Both the position numbers and the translations under genes were made by a program. This document shows, in pieces, positions 1 through 6,554 of a stretch of 8,372 nucleotides of DNA. Within the stretch, counting starts at the first letter, position 1. The number at the start of each line of letters is the position of its first letter. Under the pieces are notes generated by a model, which searched no databases, had not been told where the DNA came from, and saw only the letters and a program-made list of their open reading frames with translations. This DNA comes from an uncultured Collinsella sp. (GTDB lineage: Bacteria > Actinomycetota > Coriobacteriia > Coriobacteriales > Coriobacteriaceae), in NCBI GenBank assembly GCA_902463875.1, contig CABQHR010000075.1, positions 1-8,372 of the forward strand, in the 5' to 3' direction.

Positions 1-173
1 TCATCCCCTATGTGGAAAACGCGGAAGGCAAGTACACCTACGACGTGCCCGTTGAAGCGCTCGACGAGGACACCACCTGCGCCGCGTGGAGCATTAAAAG
101 GGAGCGGTGGTACGACCGCACGCTCGTGTTCGAATCCGCCGGCGTCGATCTGCGCGCCGACGCGCTGAAGTAA
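1..173 (+). CDS. C-terminal end of a beta-rich (NEAT-like?) surface domain protein, 5' truncated
   Basis: Only the last 56 codons are in the window; the reading frame begins at base 3 and ends with TAA at 171-173. The visible peptide includes YTYDVPVEALDEDTT, then CAAWSIKRERWYDRTLVFES, a strand-rich ending with an aromatic/basic 'KWYDRTLVFES'-like motif. From memory, this ending occurs in secreted Gram-positive proteins encoded beside FecBCD-type transporters, and it recalls the last strands of NEAT haem-binding domains; that link is inference. The same pattern (IPV-LDED ... Y-x-FDSS) recurs in residues 111-146 of the next protein, so the two probably share a domain. The next gene starts 4 bases after this stop, which makes it the upstream member of the uptake operon. 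It may be an extracellular ligand-capture protein passing its cargo to the binding lipoprotein. No signal peptide or anchor can be judged because the 5' part is missing. The frame is well supported; the function is uncertain. Confidence 0.7.
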   Translation, partial: IPYVENAEGKYTYDVPVEALDEDTTCAAWSIKRERWYDRTLVFESAGVDLRADALK

Positions 174-177
174 CGCC

Positions 178-1749
178 ATGCGGTCGATTCTTCCCAAGGG
201 GGAAAGCAGGAAGCGCCGCAGCATCGCGGCGCGCGTAATCGCCTGCGTTCTCGTCGCCCTGCTCGCGCTTCCCTTCGCGGGGTGCAGTGCGAGCCCGAAC
301 GCGACCGGTGGCACGGCGCGCTCTCAGGAATACACTGTGAGTGTCTCGCTTTCCGGTGGGTCAGGGCGCGCAAGCATCGCCTCACCCACCACAATTGTGA
401 AGGATGGCGACACCTACACCGCGACCATCACCTGGTCGAGTTCGAACTACGACAAGATGACCGTCGACGGCGTGGACTACGCGCCCGTAAACGACGGCGG
501 CAACTCCACGTTCGAGATACCCGTCACGCTCGACGAGGACATCGCCGTGTCGGCCGAGACCGTCGCCATGTCGACGCCGCACACCATCGACTACACGATC
601 CACTTCGACTCATCCACCATGAAGGAGAAATCGGGCGACGATGCAAGCGGCGGCTCCCCTGCAGGAACGGCTTCAAGCGCCGCGGCCGACTTCCACAACG
701 CCGATTTGGGCTGCGGCTGGGAGCCGACGGGGGCGCTTCAGCTTGAATACGCCGAGCACTTCACTGTCGACGAGTTCGAAGGCGGTCTGCGGCTTATTTG
801 CGTTTCGAATGGGGAGCGTTTCCTCGTGGTGCCGCAAGATGCGAAGGTACCTGATGGGTTGAGCTACGACATCGCGGTCATAAGGCGCCCCGCCGACAAG
901 GTGTACCTCGTGTCATCGGCGACGATGTGCCTGGTCGACGCGCTCGATGCGAACGACAATATCATCATGTCGGGCACGAAGGCCGACGATTGCTCGGTCG
1001 CAGGCTTCAAAAGCGCGCTCGAAAGTGGGGCGATCGCCTACGGCGGCAAGTACAGCGCGCCCGACTACGAGCGAATATCGGCCTCGGGCTGCACGCTCGC
1101 CATCGAGAACACCATGATCAACCACACGCCCGATGTGAAGGAAAAGCTGCAGAAGCTCGGGCTCGTCGTGCTCACCGAACAGTCGTCGAGCGAGCCCGAA
1201 GCACTCGGGCGCGTCGAGTGGATTAAGCTTTTCGGCGTCCTGTTCGACAAGGAAGAAGAGGCCGCGCACCTGTTCAACGAGCAGAAGGCCCGCATCGAGC
1301 AAACGTCGGGGCTCGCGTCGTCAGGTAAAACCGTGGCGTATTTCTACATTAACTCGAACGGGGCCGCCGTCACGCGGCGGGCGGGCGACTACGTGGCGCA
1401 GATGATCGAGCTTGCAGGCGGCAGCTATGCGCTCGATGACGCGCAGACGGCGTCGACGTCAGGTTCGTCAGTAACGCTCGAAATGGAGCGCTTCTACGCG
1501 ACGGCGAAGGATGCCGACATCATCGTCTACAACGGCACCATCGACGAATCAGTTACCACCTTGAACGACTTCGTAGGCAAAAACGCGCTATTGTCGCAGT
1601 TCAAAGCCGTGAAGAACGGCAACGTCTGGGTCACAAGCGCCGACATGTACCAGCAGATGACTTCTACCGCCGACATTATCGACGAGCTGCACGGGGCGTT
1701 CACCGGCAATGACGCGAGCGACTTCCATTATCTGAGGAAGCTCGGTTAG
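178..1749 (+). CDS. ABC transporter substrate-binding lipoprotein (FecB/TroA-like) with extra N-terminal beta domain
   Basis: This 523-residue protein should be the ligand-binding component of the uptake system. Residues 1-36 form a lipoprotein signal: a basic N-terminus (RKRR), a hydrophobic stretch at 19-34 and a lipobox ending FAGC, with Cys36 as the lipidated residue (Phe at -3 is less common than Leu). Residues about 51-146 form a beta-rich module (YTVSVSLSGGSGRASI ... TATITWSSSNYDKMTVDG ... FEIPVTLDED ... IDYTIHFDSS). A Gly/Ser/Ala-rich linker covers about 147-172. Residues about 185-515 match the periplasmic-binding fold used for iron complexes, haem and cobalamin, with GERFLVVPQDAKVP, KYSAPDYE, AIENTMINHTPDVKEKL and LGRVEWIKLFGVLF. 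Ordinary binding proteins of this class have about 300-350 residues, so the N-terminal module accounts for the excess. The ATG at 178 lies 4 bases past the previous stop with no good Shine-Dalgarno, suggesting translational coupling. The class is secure; the substrate is not. Confidence 0.9.
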   Translation: MRSILPKGESRKRRSIAARVIACVLVALLALPFAGCSASPNATGGTARSQEYTVSVSLSGGSGRASIASPTTIVKDGDTYTATITWSSSNYDKMTVDGVDYAPVNDGGNSTFEIPVTLDEDIAVSAETVAMSTPHTIDYTIHFDSSTMKEKSGDDASGGSPAGTASSAAADFHNADLGCGWEPTGALQLEYAEHFTVDEFEGGLRLICVSNGERFLVVPQDAKVPDGLSYDIAVIRRPADKVYLVSSATMCLVDALDANDNIIMSGTKADDCSVAGFKSALESGAIAYGGKYSAPDYERISASGCTLAIENTMINHTPDVKEKLQKLGLVVLTEQSSSEPEALGRVEWIKLFGVLFDKEEEAAHLFNEQKARIEQTSGLASSGKTVAYFYINSNGAAVTRRAGDYVAQMIELAGGSYALDDAQTASTSGSSVTLEMERFYATAKDADIIVYNGTIDESVTTLNDFVGKNALLSQFKAVKNGNVWVTSADMYQQMTSTADIIDELHGAFTGNDASDFHYLRKLG

Positions 1750-1753
1750 CGCC

Positions 1754-2794
1754 ATGAGAAGCCGGTTTTCCATGGCATACGACGAATCGGGGCGCGCCGC
1801 GCGGTGTCGCGTCGTGACGGCGCTGCTCGCTGTTGCCCTCATCGTGCTCGTCGGGGCCAACCTGTGCATCGGGAGCGTGCTCGTGCCCGCAGACCACATC
1901 CCCGGCATCCTTTCGGGCGGCGCGGCCAATTCCATGGAAAGCCAGGTCATCTGGGAGATTCGCCTGCCGCGCGTGCTTTCAGCCGTGCTTCTCGGCGGGG
2001 CACTTTCGCTTTCCGGGTTCCTGCTGCAGACGTTTTTCAACAACCCCATCGCCGACCCGTTCATCTTGGGCGTCTCCTCGGGCGCAAAGTTCGTTGTCGC
2101 GCTTACGATGATCGTGCTTCTAGGCGCGAACCAGGCCATGTCCTCGCCGGCCATGGTGGCCGCAGCGTTTCTGGGCTCGCTTATCACCATCGGCTTCGTG
2201 CTCCTCATCGCACGGCGCATAAGTTCCATGGCCATGCTCATCGTGGCGGGCGTCATGGTGGGATACATCTGCTCGGCGGCGACGAACTTCCTCATCGCCT
2301 TCGCCGACGACCAGTCCATCGTGAACCTGCACAACTGGTCTTTGGGTAGCTTCTCGGGTTCGAGCTGGGACGACGTTGCGGTCATCGCGGTCGTGGTGAT
2401 CACCGTGAGCGCATGCGTATTCGCGATATCGAAGCCCCTTTCCGCCTTCCAGCTGGGAGAAGCCTACGCGAAAAGCGTCGGCGTGAACGTCGCACGCTTC
2501 CGCGTGGTGCTCGTCCTTCTAGCGAGCATGCTCTCCGCCTGCGTGACCGCGTTCGCTGGTCCGGTGTCGTTCGTAGGCATCGCGGTTCCGCATCTCGTGA
2601 AGTCGGCGCTAAAGTCGTCGAAACCCATCCGCGTGATTCCTGCGTGCTTCTTGGGAGGCGCCATCTTCTGCGCGGGCTGCGATTTGATCGCACGTACGCT
2701 GTTCTCTCCCGTCGAGCTTTCCATCAGCGCCGTCACCGCCATCTTCGGCGCGCCGGTGGTTATCGCGCTCATGTTGAAGAAGCGGGTGAGGTAG
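1754..2794 (+). CDS. FecCD/BtuC-type ABC transporter permease
   Basis: This 346-residue membrane protein is the permease of the uptake system and would form a homodimeric channel if no second permease exists; none is seen between the binding protein and the ATPase. The cytosolic N-terminus is about 20 residues, followed by a first membrane segment at about 21-42. Family signatures include IRLPRVLSAVLLGGALSLSG (69-88), LQTFFNNPIADPFILGVSSG (91-110) and FVGIAVPHLVKSAL (273-286), the last being the coupling-helix region that contacts the ATPase. The conserved C-terminal run FGAPVVIALMLKK covers 331-343. Length is normal for the family (about 330-350). The ATG at 1754 sits 4 bases after the upstream stop in the same TAG-CGCC-ATG arrangement as the gene before it; an internal ATG at 1772 is possible but has no ribosome site. 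The stop at 2792-2794 directly abuts the next ATG. Substrates of the family include siderophores, haem and cobalamin. Confidence 0.93.
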   Translation: MRSRFSMAYDESGRAARCRVVTALLAVALIVLVGANLCIGSVLVPADHIPGILSGGAANSMESQVIWEIRLPRVLSAVLLGGALSLSGFLLQTFFNNPIADPFILGVSSGAKFVVALTMIVLLGANQAMSSPAMVAAAFLGSLITIGFVLLIARRISSMAMLIVAGVMVGYICSAATNFLIAFADDQSIVNLHNWSLGSFSGSSWDDVAVIAVVVITVSACVFAISKPLSAFQLGEAYAKSVGVNVARFRVVLVLLASMLSACVTAFAGPVSFVGIAVPHLVKSALKSSKPIRVIPACFLGGAIFCAGCDLIARTLFSPVELSISAVTAIFGAPVVIALMLKKRVR

Positions 2795-4111
2795 ATGGGG
2801 GAATTCGTGCCGCGGCCCAAAACGCTCGGAGGGGACATTCCATGCTTAGACAGTCCTGAGCTCGCACGAAAGCGCCAGAAGGCACTTTCGGCTCGTGCGG
2901 AACTGCGCGCGGAACGACTCCTCCGAGCGGAGTCGAACCTCGAAGCCCCGGTCGAAACGCAGGCTGACGGAGTTCCGCTTTTCCGCATAAGCGACCTGTC
3001 GGCGGGCTACGACAAGAAGGTCGTAGTCGAAGGCGTCGATCTGGAGGTTCGCGCGGGCGACGTCGTGGCGCTCATCGGGCCGAACGGCTCGGGCAAGTCG
3101 ACCATCTTGAAAACAATCACACGCCATCTGGCACCGCTTGCCGGCGCGGTCGAGCTCGACGGGCGGGAGATTTCCCGATGGAAGACGGCGGAGTTCGCAA
3201 GGAACCTTGCCGTTATGCTGACAGATCGCCCCCGGACCGAGCTCCTCACCTGCCGCGATATCGTAGAGGCGGGAAGGCATCCCTACACCGGGCGAATGGG
3301 CACACTCTCGCCCGACGACCATAGTCGGGTCGACGAGGCCATGAAAACCGCACATGTGGAAGAGCTCGCCGAGCGCGACTTCATGCAGATAAGCGACGGG
3401 CAACGCCAGCGCGTCATGCTCGCACGCGCCATCGCGCAGGATCCGCGTGTGCTCGTGCTCGACGAGCCCACGTCGTATCTCGATATCCGCTACCAGATCG
3501 ACCTGCTGCGAATACTTCGACACCTTGCGAAATCGCGGAATGTGGCTGTCATCATGTCCATCCACGAACTCGAGCTCGCGCAGAAAAGCGCCGACAAGGT
3601 GATTTGCGTGAAGGACGGCCGGGTCTTCCGCGCCGGCGTACCCGAGGACATATTCACGCGCGAGACGATTGGCGAGCTCTACGGCCTTCAGCATGGCACC
3701 TTCAACGAGCGCTTCGGCAGCGTGGAAATTGGACGCCCGCACGGCGATGCGCACACGTTCGTCATCGCCGGCGCAGGTACGGGGTCGGCTGTGTTTCGCC
3801 AGCTCATCCGGCAGGGCAAGGCGTTCTACACGGGCGTTCTGCACGAAGGGGACATCGACTGCGAGCTAGCGCGCGACCTGGCGGCGGAATGCGTGGCCGA
3901 GCGCGCCTTCGAGCCGATCGGGGATAAAACCATAGCCCGCGCCAAAGAGCTCCTCGTCCACTGCGCGCGCCTTATCGTGTGCCCCGCCGCCTTCGGCACC
4001 ATTAACGCCCGCAACGCAGAGCTCGTCGAGTTCGCACGCTCGCACGGTATCGAGGTCATGCGAGCGTGCGAAGGCGCATCGGAGGATTCCCAATTGGGGT
4101 GGAAAGGATAA
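2795..4111 (+). CDS. FecE-type ABC transporter ATPase with N-terminal extension and C-terminal Rossmann-like domain
   Basis: This 438-residue protein powers the importer. The nucleotide-binding domain spans about 61-300: Walker A GPNGSGKST (95-103), signature ISDGQ (199-203, in place of LSGGQ), Walker B with Asp223 and catalytic Glu224 in LVLDEPTSYLD, and switch His257 in MSIHE. The usual Q-loop glutamine appears replaced by Thr143 (VMLTDRP). From memory, this Thr and the ISDGQ signature are typical of one Firmicutes/Coriobacteriia subfamily rather than signs of decay. Residues 1-60 are an extra, Arg/Glu/Ala-rich helical segment. Residues about 315-425 form a second domain starting HTFVIAGAGTGSAVF, a glycine-rich turn after a strand as in nucleotide-binding folds, and continuing through FYTGVLHEGDIDCELARDLA and LIVCPAAFGTINARNAEL. 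Usual FecE length is about 250-270, so both additions are clear. The ATG directly follows the permease stop; GGGTGAGG at 2784-2791 can serve as ribosome site. The C-terminal domain's role is unknown. Confidence 0.92.
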   Translation: MGEFVPRPKTLGGDIPCLDSPELARKRQKALSARAELRAERLLRAESNLEAPVETQADGVPLFRISDLSAGYDKKVVVEGVDLEVRAGDVVALIGPNGSGKSTILKTITRHLAPLAGAVELDGREISRWKTAEFARNLAVMLTDRPRTELLTCRDIVEAGRHPYTGRMGTLSPDDHSRVDEAMKTAHVEELAERDFMQISDGQRQRVMLARAIAQDPRVLVLDEPTSYLDIRYQIDLLRILRHLAKSRNVAVIMSIHELELAQKSADKVICVKDGRVFRAGVPEDIFTRETIGELYGLQHGTFNERFGSVEIGRPHGDAHTFVIAGAGTGSAVFRQLIRQGKAFYTGVLHEGDIDCELARDLAAECVAERAFEPIGDKTIARAKELLVHCARLIVCPAAFGTINARNAELVEFARSHGIEVMRACEGASEDSQLGWKG

Positions 4112-4128
4112 ACTGGACTTTCTTTTAA

Positions 4129-4371
4129 GGATCCTCAGGCTACAGCTCCTACGCCGGCGAGGTCTACAAGGCGCCGGAGAACCTCGTAAACAGGAATTTC
4201 CACGCCGACGAGCCCAACCTGCTGTGGCTCACCGACATCACCGAGTTCAGGCTCCCGGGCGGCGAGAAGGTCTACCTGAGCCCGGTCATCGACTGCTTCG
4301 GCGGGATGCTCGTCGCCTGGTCGATCGGGCTGCACCCCGACAAGCGCCTCGCGAACTCGAGCCTGCGCCTA
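4129..4371 (+). pseudogene. Internal remnant of an IS3-family transposase (OrfB)
   Basis: The frame from 4129, just after an in-frame TAA at 4126, encodes about 81 residues typical of the integrase core of IS3-family OrfB proteins: YSSYAGEVYKAPENLVNR, then FHADEPNLLWLTDITEF, VYLSPVIDCFGGMLVAWSIG and HPDKRLANSSLRL. The Asp of TDITEF (codon 4234-4236) is the first catalytic Asp of the DDE triad. The second Asp and the Glu, the N-terminal helix-turn-helix part, OrfA and both terminal inverted repeats are absent. A complete OrfB has roughly 280-300 residues, so under a third remains. Similarity stops at about 4371, exactly where the opposing TetR gene ends, and sequence before about 4129 is not recognisable as transposase. 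It cannot be active. It marks an old rearrangement or, less likely, an assembly joint. Confidence 0.85.
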
Positions 4372-4980
4372 ATCCAAGCGAGATTCCAGACTCGACAGGC
4401 CATTGAGAGTCAGGTCGTTGGCGACCTCCGAGACGCGCTCGATAGGAACCGAGCCGTCAGACAGCGCCCATGTGCGATAGATTCCGATAATACCCGACAG
4501 CAAAAACGCCAGATAGTAGTCGAACATCTCGTCCTTGAGACCGTGGGGCAGCAGATCGCGCTCGGCAATCTCGTGCTCGAGCGGCGCACGAAGACGAGCC
4601 ATAAAATCATCGAGCGGAATGTTCTCGATCAGCTGACGATTGAGCACCAGGTTGTTGCACAGCGCCTCGTTAACGGTTTTAAAGAAGGTCGCCGCCGCGC
4701 CCAGGGCGCGCTCGTTGGTGTCACCGTCCATGGAAGCAAGCGTTTTCTCGACCGAGTCGACAATCATCTCCACCACATCGACGGCAATGGCATCGAGCAA
4801 GCCATCAACCGTACCAAAGTGCACGTAGAAGGTTTTACGGTCGACATTGGCCTCGCGCGCGATGGCACTCACCGTAATGTCTGCCAGCGGCTTTTCCATG
4901 AGCAAGCGCTCAAAAGCGGAAAGGATGGCATTGCGGCTGCGAACGATACGGCGATCAATACGCGGTTTACTGGTGGCCAT
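4369..4980 (-). CDS. TetR/AcrR-family transcriptional regulator
   Basis: The 203-residue protein starts MATSKPRIDRR. Residues about 12-58 form the TetR DNA-binding domain, with the helix-turn-helix ITVSAIAREANVDRKTFYVHF at 35-55 and the family's T-x-Y-x-HF ending. The C-terminal part, with FDYYLAFLLSGIIGIYRTWA at 153-171, matches the ligand-binding/dimerisation region of the TetR_C type common in Gram-positives. I chose the ATG at 4978-4980 because GAAGGGA lies about 8-10 bases upstream; the ATG at 5005-5007 would add nine residues but has no ribosome site. Length is normal (190-210). The TAG stop (4369-4371) falls on what is a Leu codon of the antisense transposase remnant, so the last few residues may have been changed by the rearrangement. 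It lies 116 bases downstream of the YbhN-like gene with no clear terminator between, so the two may share a transcript. An inverted repeat at 5024-5047 may be its operator. The effector is unknown. Confidence 0.9.
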   Translation of the reverse strand: MATSKPRIDRRIVRSRNAILSAFERLLMEKPLADITVSAIAREANVDRKTFYVHFGTVDGLLDAIAVDVVEMIVDSVEKTLASMDGDTNERALGAAATFFKTVNEALCNNLVLNRQLIENIPLDDFMARLRAPLEHEIAERDLLPHGLKDEMFDYYLAFLLSGIIGIYRTWALSDGSVPIERVSEVANDLTLNGLSSLESRLD

Positions 4981-5023
4981 GGGTGTGTCCCTTCGATATG
5001 CGAGCATTCATCAACAGATGAGA

Positions 5024-5047
5024 GATAATCTACGTAAGAGGATTATC
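5024..5047. promoter_or_regulatory. Candidate operator: perfect 7-bp inverted repeat GATAATC-N10-GATTATC
   Basis: GATAATC at 5024-5030 is mirrored by GATTATC at 5041-5047, with a 10-base spacer that contains the palindrome TACGTA. The site lies 44-67 bases upstream of the TetR start, where an autoregulatory operator would be expected, and its AT-rich half-sites stand out from the GC-rich surroundings. Total size (24 bases) fits a dimeric helix-turn-helix binding site. No convincing -35/-10 pair was found next to it. The assignment rests only on position and symmetry. Confidence 0.4.
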
Positions 5048-5096
5048 CCCCATACAGCTCAAATATGCCCCGCATCATGAAGAACGCACGACTGCC

Positions 5097-6404
5097 CTAC
5101 CGCGACTTAGGGTGCTTCTTCTTATTGAGCGCCGACGGAGATACGCGGATACCGTCGCCCGTCTGGCGCACATAGGCTTTATGAGCCGGCTTAGCGGTCC
5201 CAGAAGCCTTCTGAGCGCGCTTCTTGGGATCAACGGTAACAGCATTCATGGGGTGCGGCTTAGTGGGCGCAGAGGGCGTCTGAGGCGTACGGCCGAGCTT
5301 GCGCATCACGCGATCCCAACGCGCATGGATACTCTCGTTGTGGGCGCTCTTAAGGCCCAGCAGGGGCGCAGCCAAAATGGTCGGCGCGATAAACGTAATG
5401 AGGCGCCACAGCAGATAGCCGGCGGTCGAAGCCGACCCAAAGAAATGACCCAAGAACAATGCAAAGCCGCCCTCAGCGCCACCAGTTCCACCGGGCAAGG
5501 GGACCGCAGAGCTCAGCAGCTGGACAAAGGCGCTCGCGGCCATGACCGAGAAAAAGTCGACCTCGTGGTGGCCAAAGGCAAGCATCAGGAAATACGGCAC
5601 CAGATAGAAAAACGCGAGCTGCAGCATGGTGATAAACACGGTGAGCAGCATGGACGAAAAATGTCCGGCCGAAAGCTTGAACTTTTCGGAGAACGAGTAG
5701 ATCTCGCCATCGACAAACGAGCGCCATCCATCGATCTTAGTGGCCGAGACACCTATGCGCTCGAGCCAATTGATGATGCAATGGGCGACGCGCGTGACGG
5801 TCTTAGGCATGAGCGCGACGGCGAAGATGCCGAGCAGGATGCAGCAGTGACCGCCAAAGCTAAAGACGCACAGCAGCGTCATGTCGCCATAGCGCTCGGC
5901 AAAAAACGGCATGCGAGCAAGCAATAGGATAGCGCCCCAGGCAACGAGGCCAAACTGATACACAATAAATCGGGTGAACTGCGTGGCACCCGCTTCGCCC
6001 ACGTTTTGGCCCGCTTTGGTCAGGCGGTAGATCTGGGCAGGCGTAGAGCCCATCATCATGGGCGTCAGGTTGCCAAAGAAGATGCCACTCGCCTCAACCG
6101 AGATCAGGTCGCGAATGCCGACGGGTGAATTGGGGTCGAGCCAGACGGCGATCGCATAGGCCACAATGCCAAAGAACAGATACATGAACATGCAAAGACA
6201 CGCGACAACGAGCCAGGGCGCCTGGACGCTCGACATAGCAGCCCAGAACTGCCCCATCTGCCCGGTTACCACCAGATAGACGATATAACCCACCAGCACA
6301 ACGCCGATAAAGATTGCGCCGCGGCGTGCGCTCTTATTGTCATCGCCGCCCGAGGCCTCAACCTCGACCTGGGGCTTGGACGTATGCTGAGAGGACTCCG
6401 TCAT
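5097..6404 (-). CDS. YbhN/MprF-type membrane protein (lysylphosphatidylglycerol synthase TM family)
   Basis: This 435-residue protein has a hydrophilic N-terminus (1-29), about seven or eight hydrophobic segments between residues 30 and 350, and a basic tail. The region 108-128 (IFFGNLTPMMMGSTPAQIYR) and PLPGGTGGAEGGFALF at 302-317 are hallmarks of the lysylphosphatidylglycerol synthase/YbhN transmembrane family (PF03706 type), the flippase-like half of MprF. No C-terminal acyltransferase domain is present, so it cannot be a full MprF; stand-alone members are thought to move lipids or glycolipids. Residues about 366-435 are rich in Lys, Pro and Ala, probably disordered and cytoplasmic. I chose the ATG at 6402-6404 because AGAAGGAG lies about 4 bases upstream; the reading frame stays open to 6470, but an earlier start has no such site. 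A -10-like TACAAT lies at 6443-6438 (- strand) without a good -35. TetR is next downstream. The family is secure; the lipid substrate is unknown. Confidence 0.9.
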   Translation of the reverse strand: MTESSQHTSKPQVEVEASGGDDNKSARRGAIFIGVVLVGYIVYLVVTGQMGQFWAAMSSVQAPWLVVACLCMFMYLFFGIVAYAIAVWLDPNSPVGIRDLISVEASGIFFGNLTPMMMGSTPAQIYRLTKAGQNVGEAGATQFTRFIVYQFGLVAWGAILLLARMPFFAERYGDMTLLCVFSFGGHCCILLGIFAVALMPKTVTRVAHCIINWLERIGVSATKIDGWRSFVDGEIYSFSEKFKLSAGHFSSMLLTVFITMLQLAFFYLVPYFLMLAFGHHEVDFFSVMAASAFVQLLSSAVPLPGGTGGAEGGFALFLGHFFGSASTAGYLLWRLITFIAPTILAAPLLGLKSAHNESIHARWDRVMRKLGRTPQTPSAPTKPHPMNAVTVDPKKRAQKASGTAKPAHKAYVRQTGDGIRVSPSALNKKKHPKSR

Positions 6405-6512
6405 GAGACTCCTTCTAACAGTCAAAATATCTTGGTTATTGTACCCGTAAGGGCCATAAGCAGAACGCAAAGCTCTTGTTCAAACGGGAATGACAGACAG
6501 TTGTTTGATAAT

Positions 6513-6544
6513 AAAAAACCCGGCTTTCCGTGGAAAGACCGGGT
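6513..6544 (-). terminator. Rho-independent terminator of the tRNA-Glu transcript
   Basis: On the minus strand ACCCGG-T-CTTTCC pairs with GGAAAG-CCGGGT, leaving one bulged T and a very short loop, and is followed at once by six T. It starts 11 bases after the encoded CCA of the tRNA, so it ends the tRNA transcript and separates it from the membrane-protein gene. There is no T-run on the plus side, so it works in one direction only. Confidence 0.9.
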
Positions 6545-6554
6545 ATCAGATGCG

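Noticed and set aside
1588..2403. 271-codon minus-strand reading frame across the lipoprotein-permease joint
   Set aside because: It is Met/Ala/Thr-rich without domain structure and lies opposite two well supported genes.
2846..3844. 332-codon minus-strand reading frame opposite the ATPase gene
   Set aside because: It is complementary to a gene with full ABC ATPase motifs, has no recognisable domain and is explained by GC-rich codon bias.
4089..4098. CCCAATTGGG palindrome near the end of the ATPase gene, considered as a terminator
   Set aside because: It has no room for a loop, lies inside the coding sequence and is not followed directly by a T-run.
4306..5028. 240-codon plus-strand reading frame running through the TetR region
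   Set aside because: Its first part is the transposase remnant and the rest is the complement of the TetR gene, which has clear domains and a ribosome site; the frame is open only because of the antisense codon pattern.
5112..5927. 271-codon plus-strand reading frame opposite the YbhN-like gene
   Set aside because: The translation is charged and low in complexity, has no ribosome site and mirrors a membrane protein gene with family motifs.
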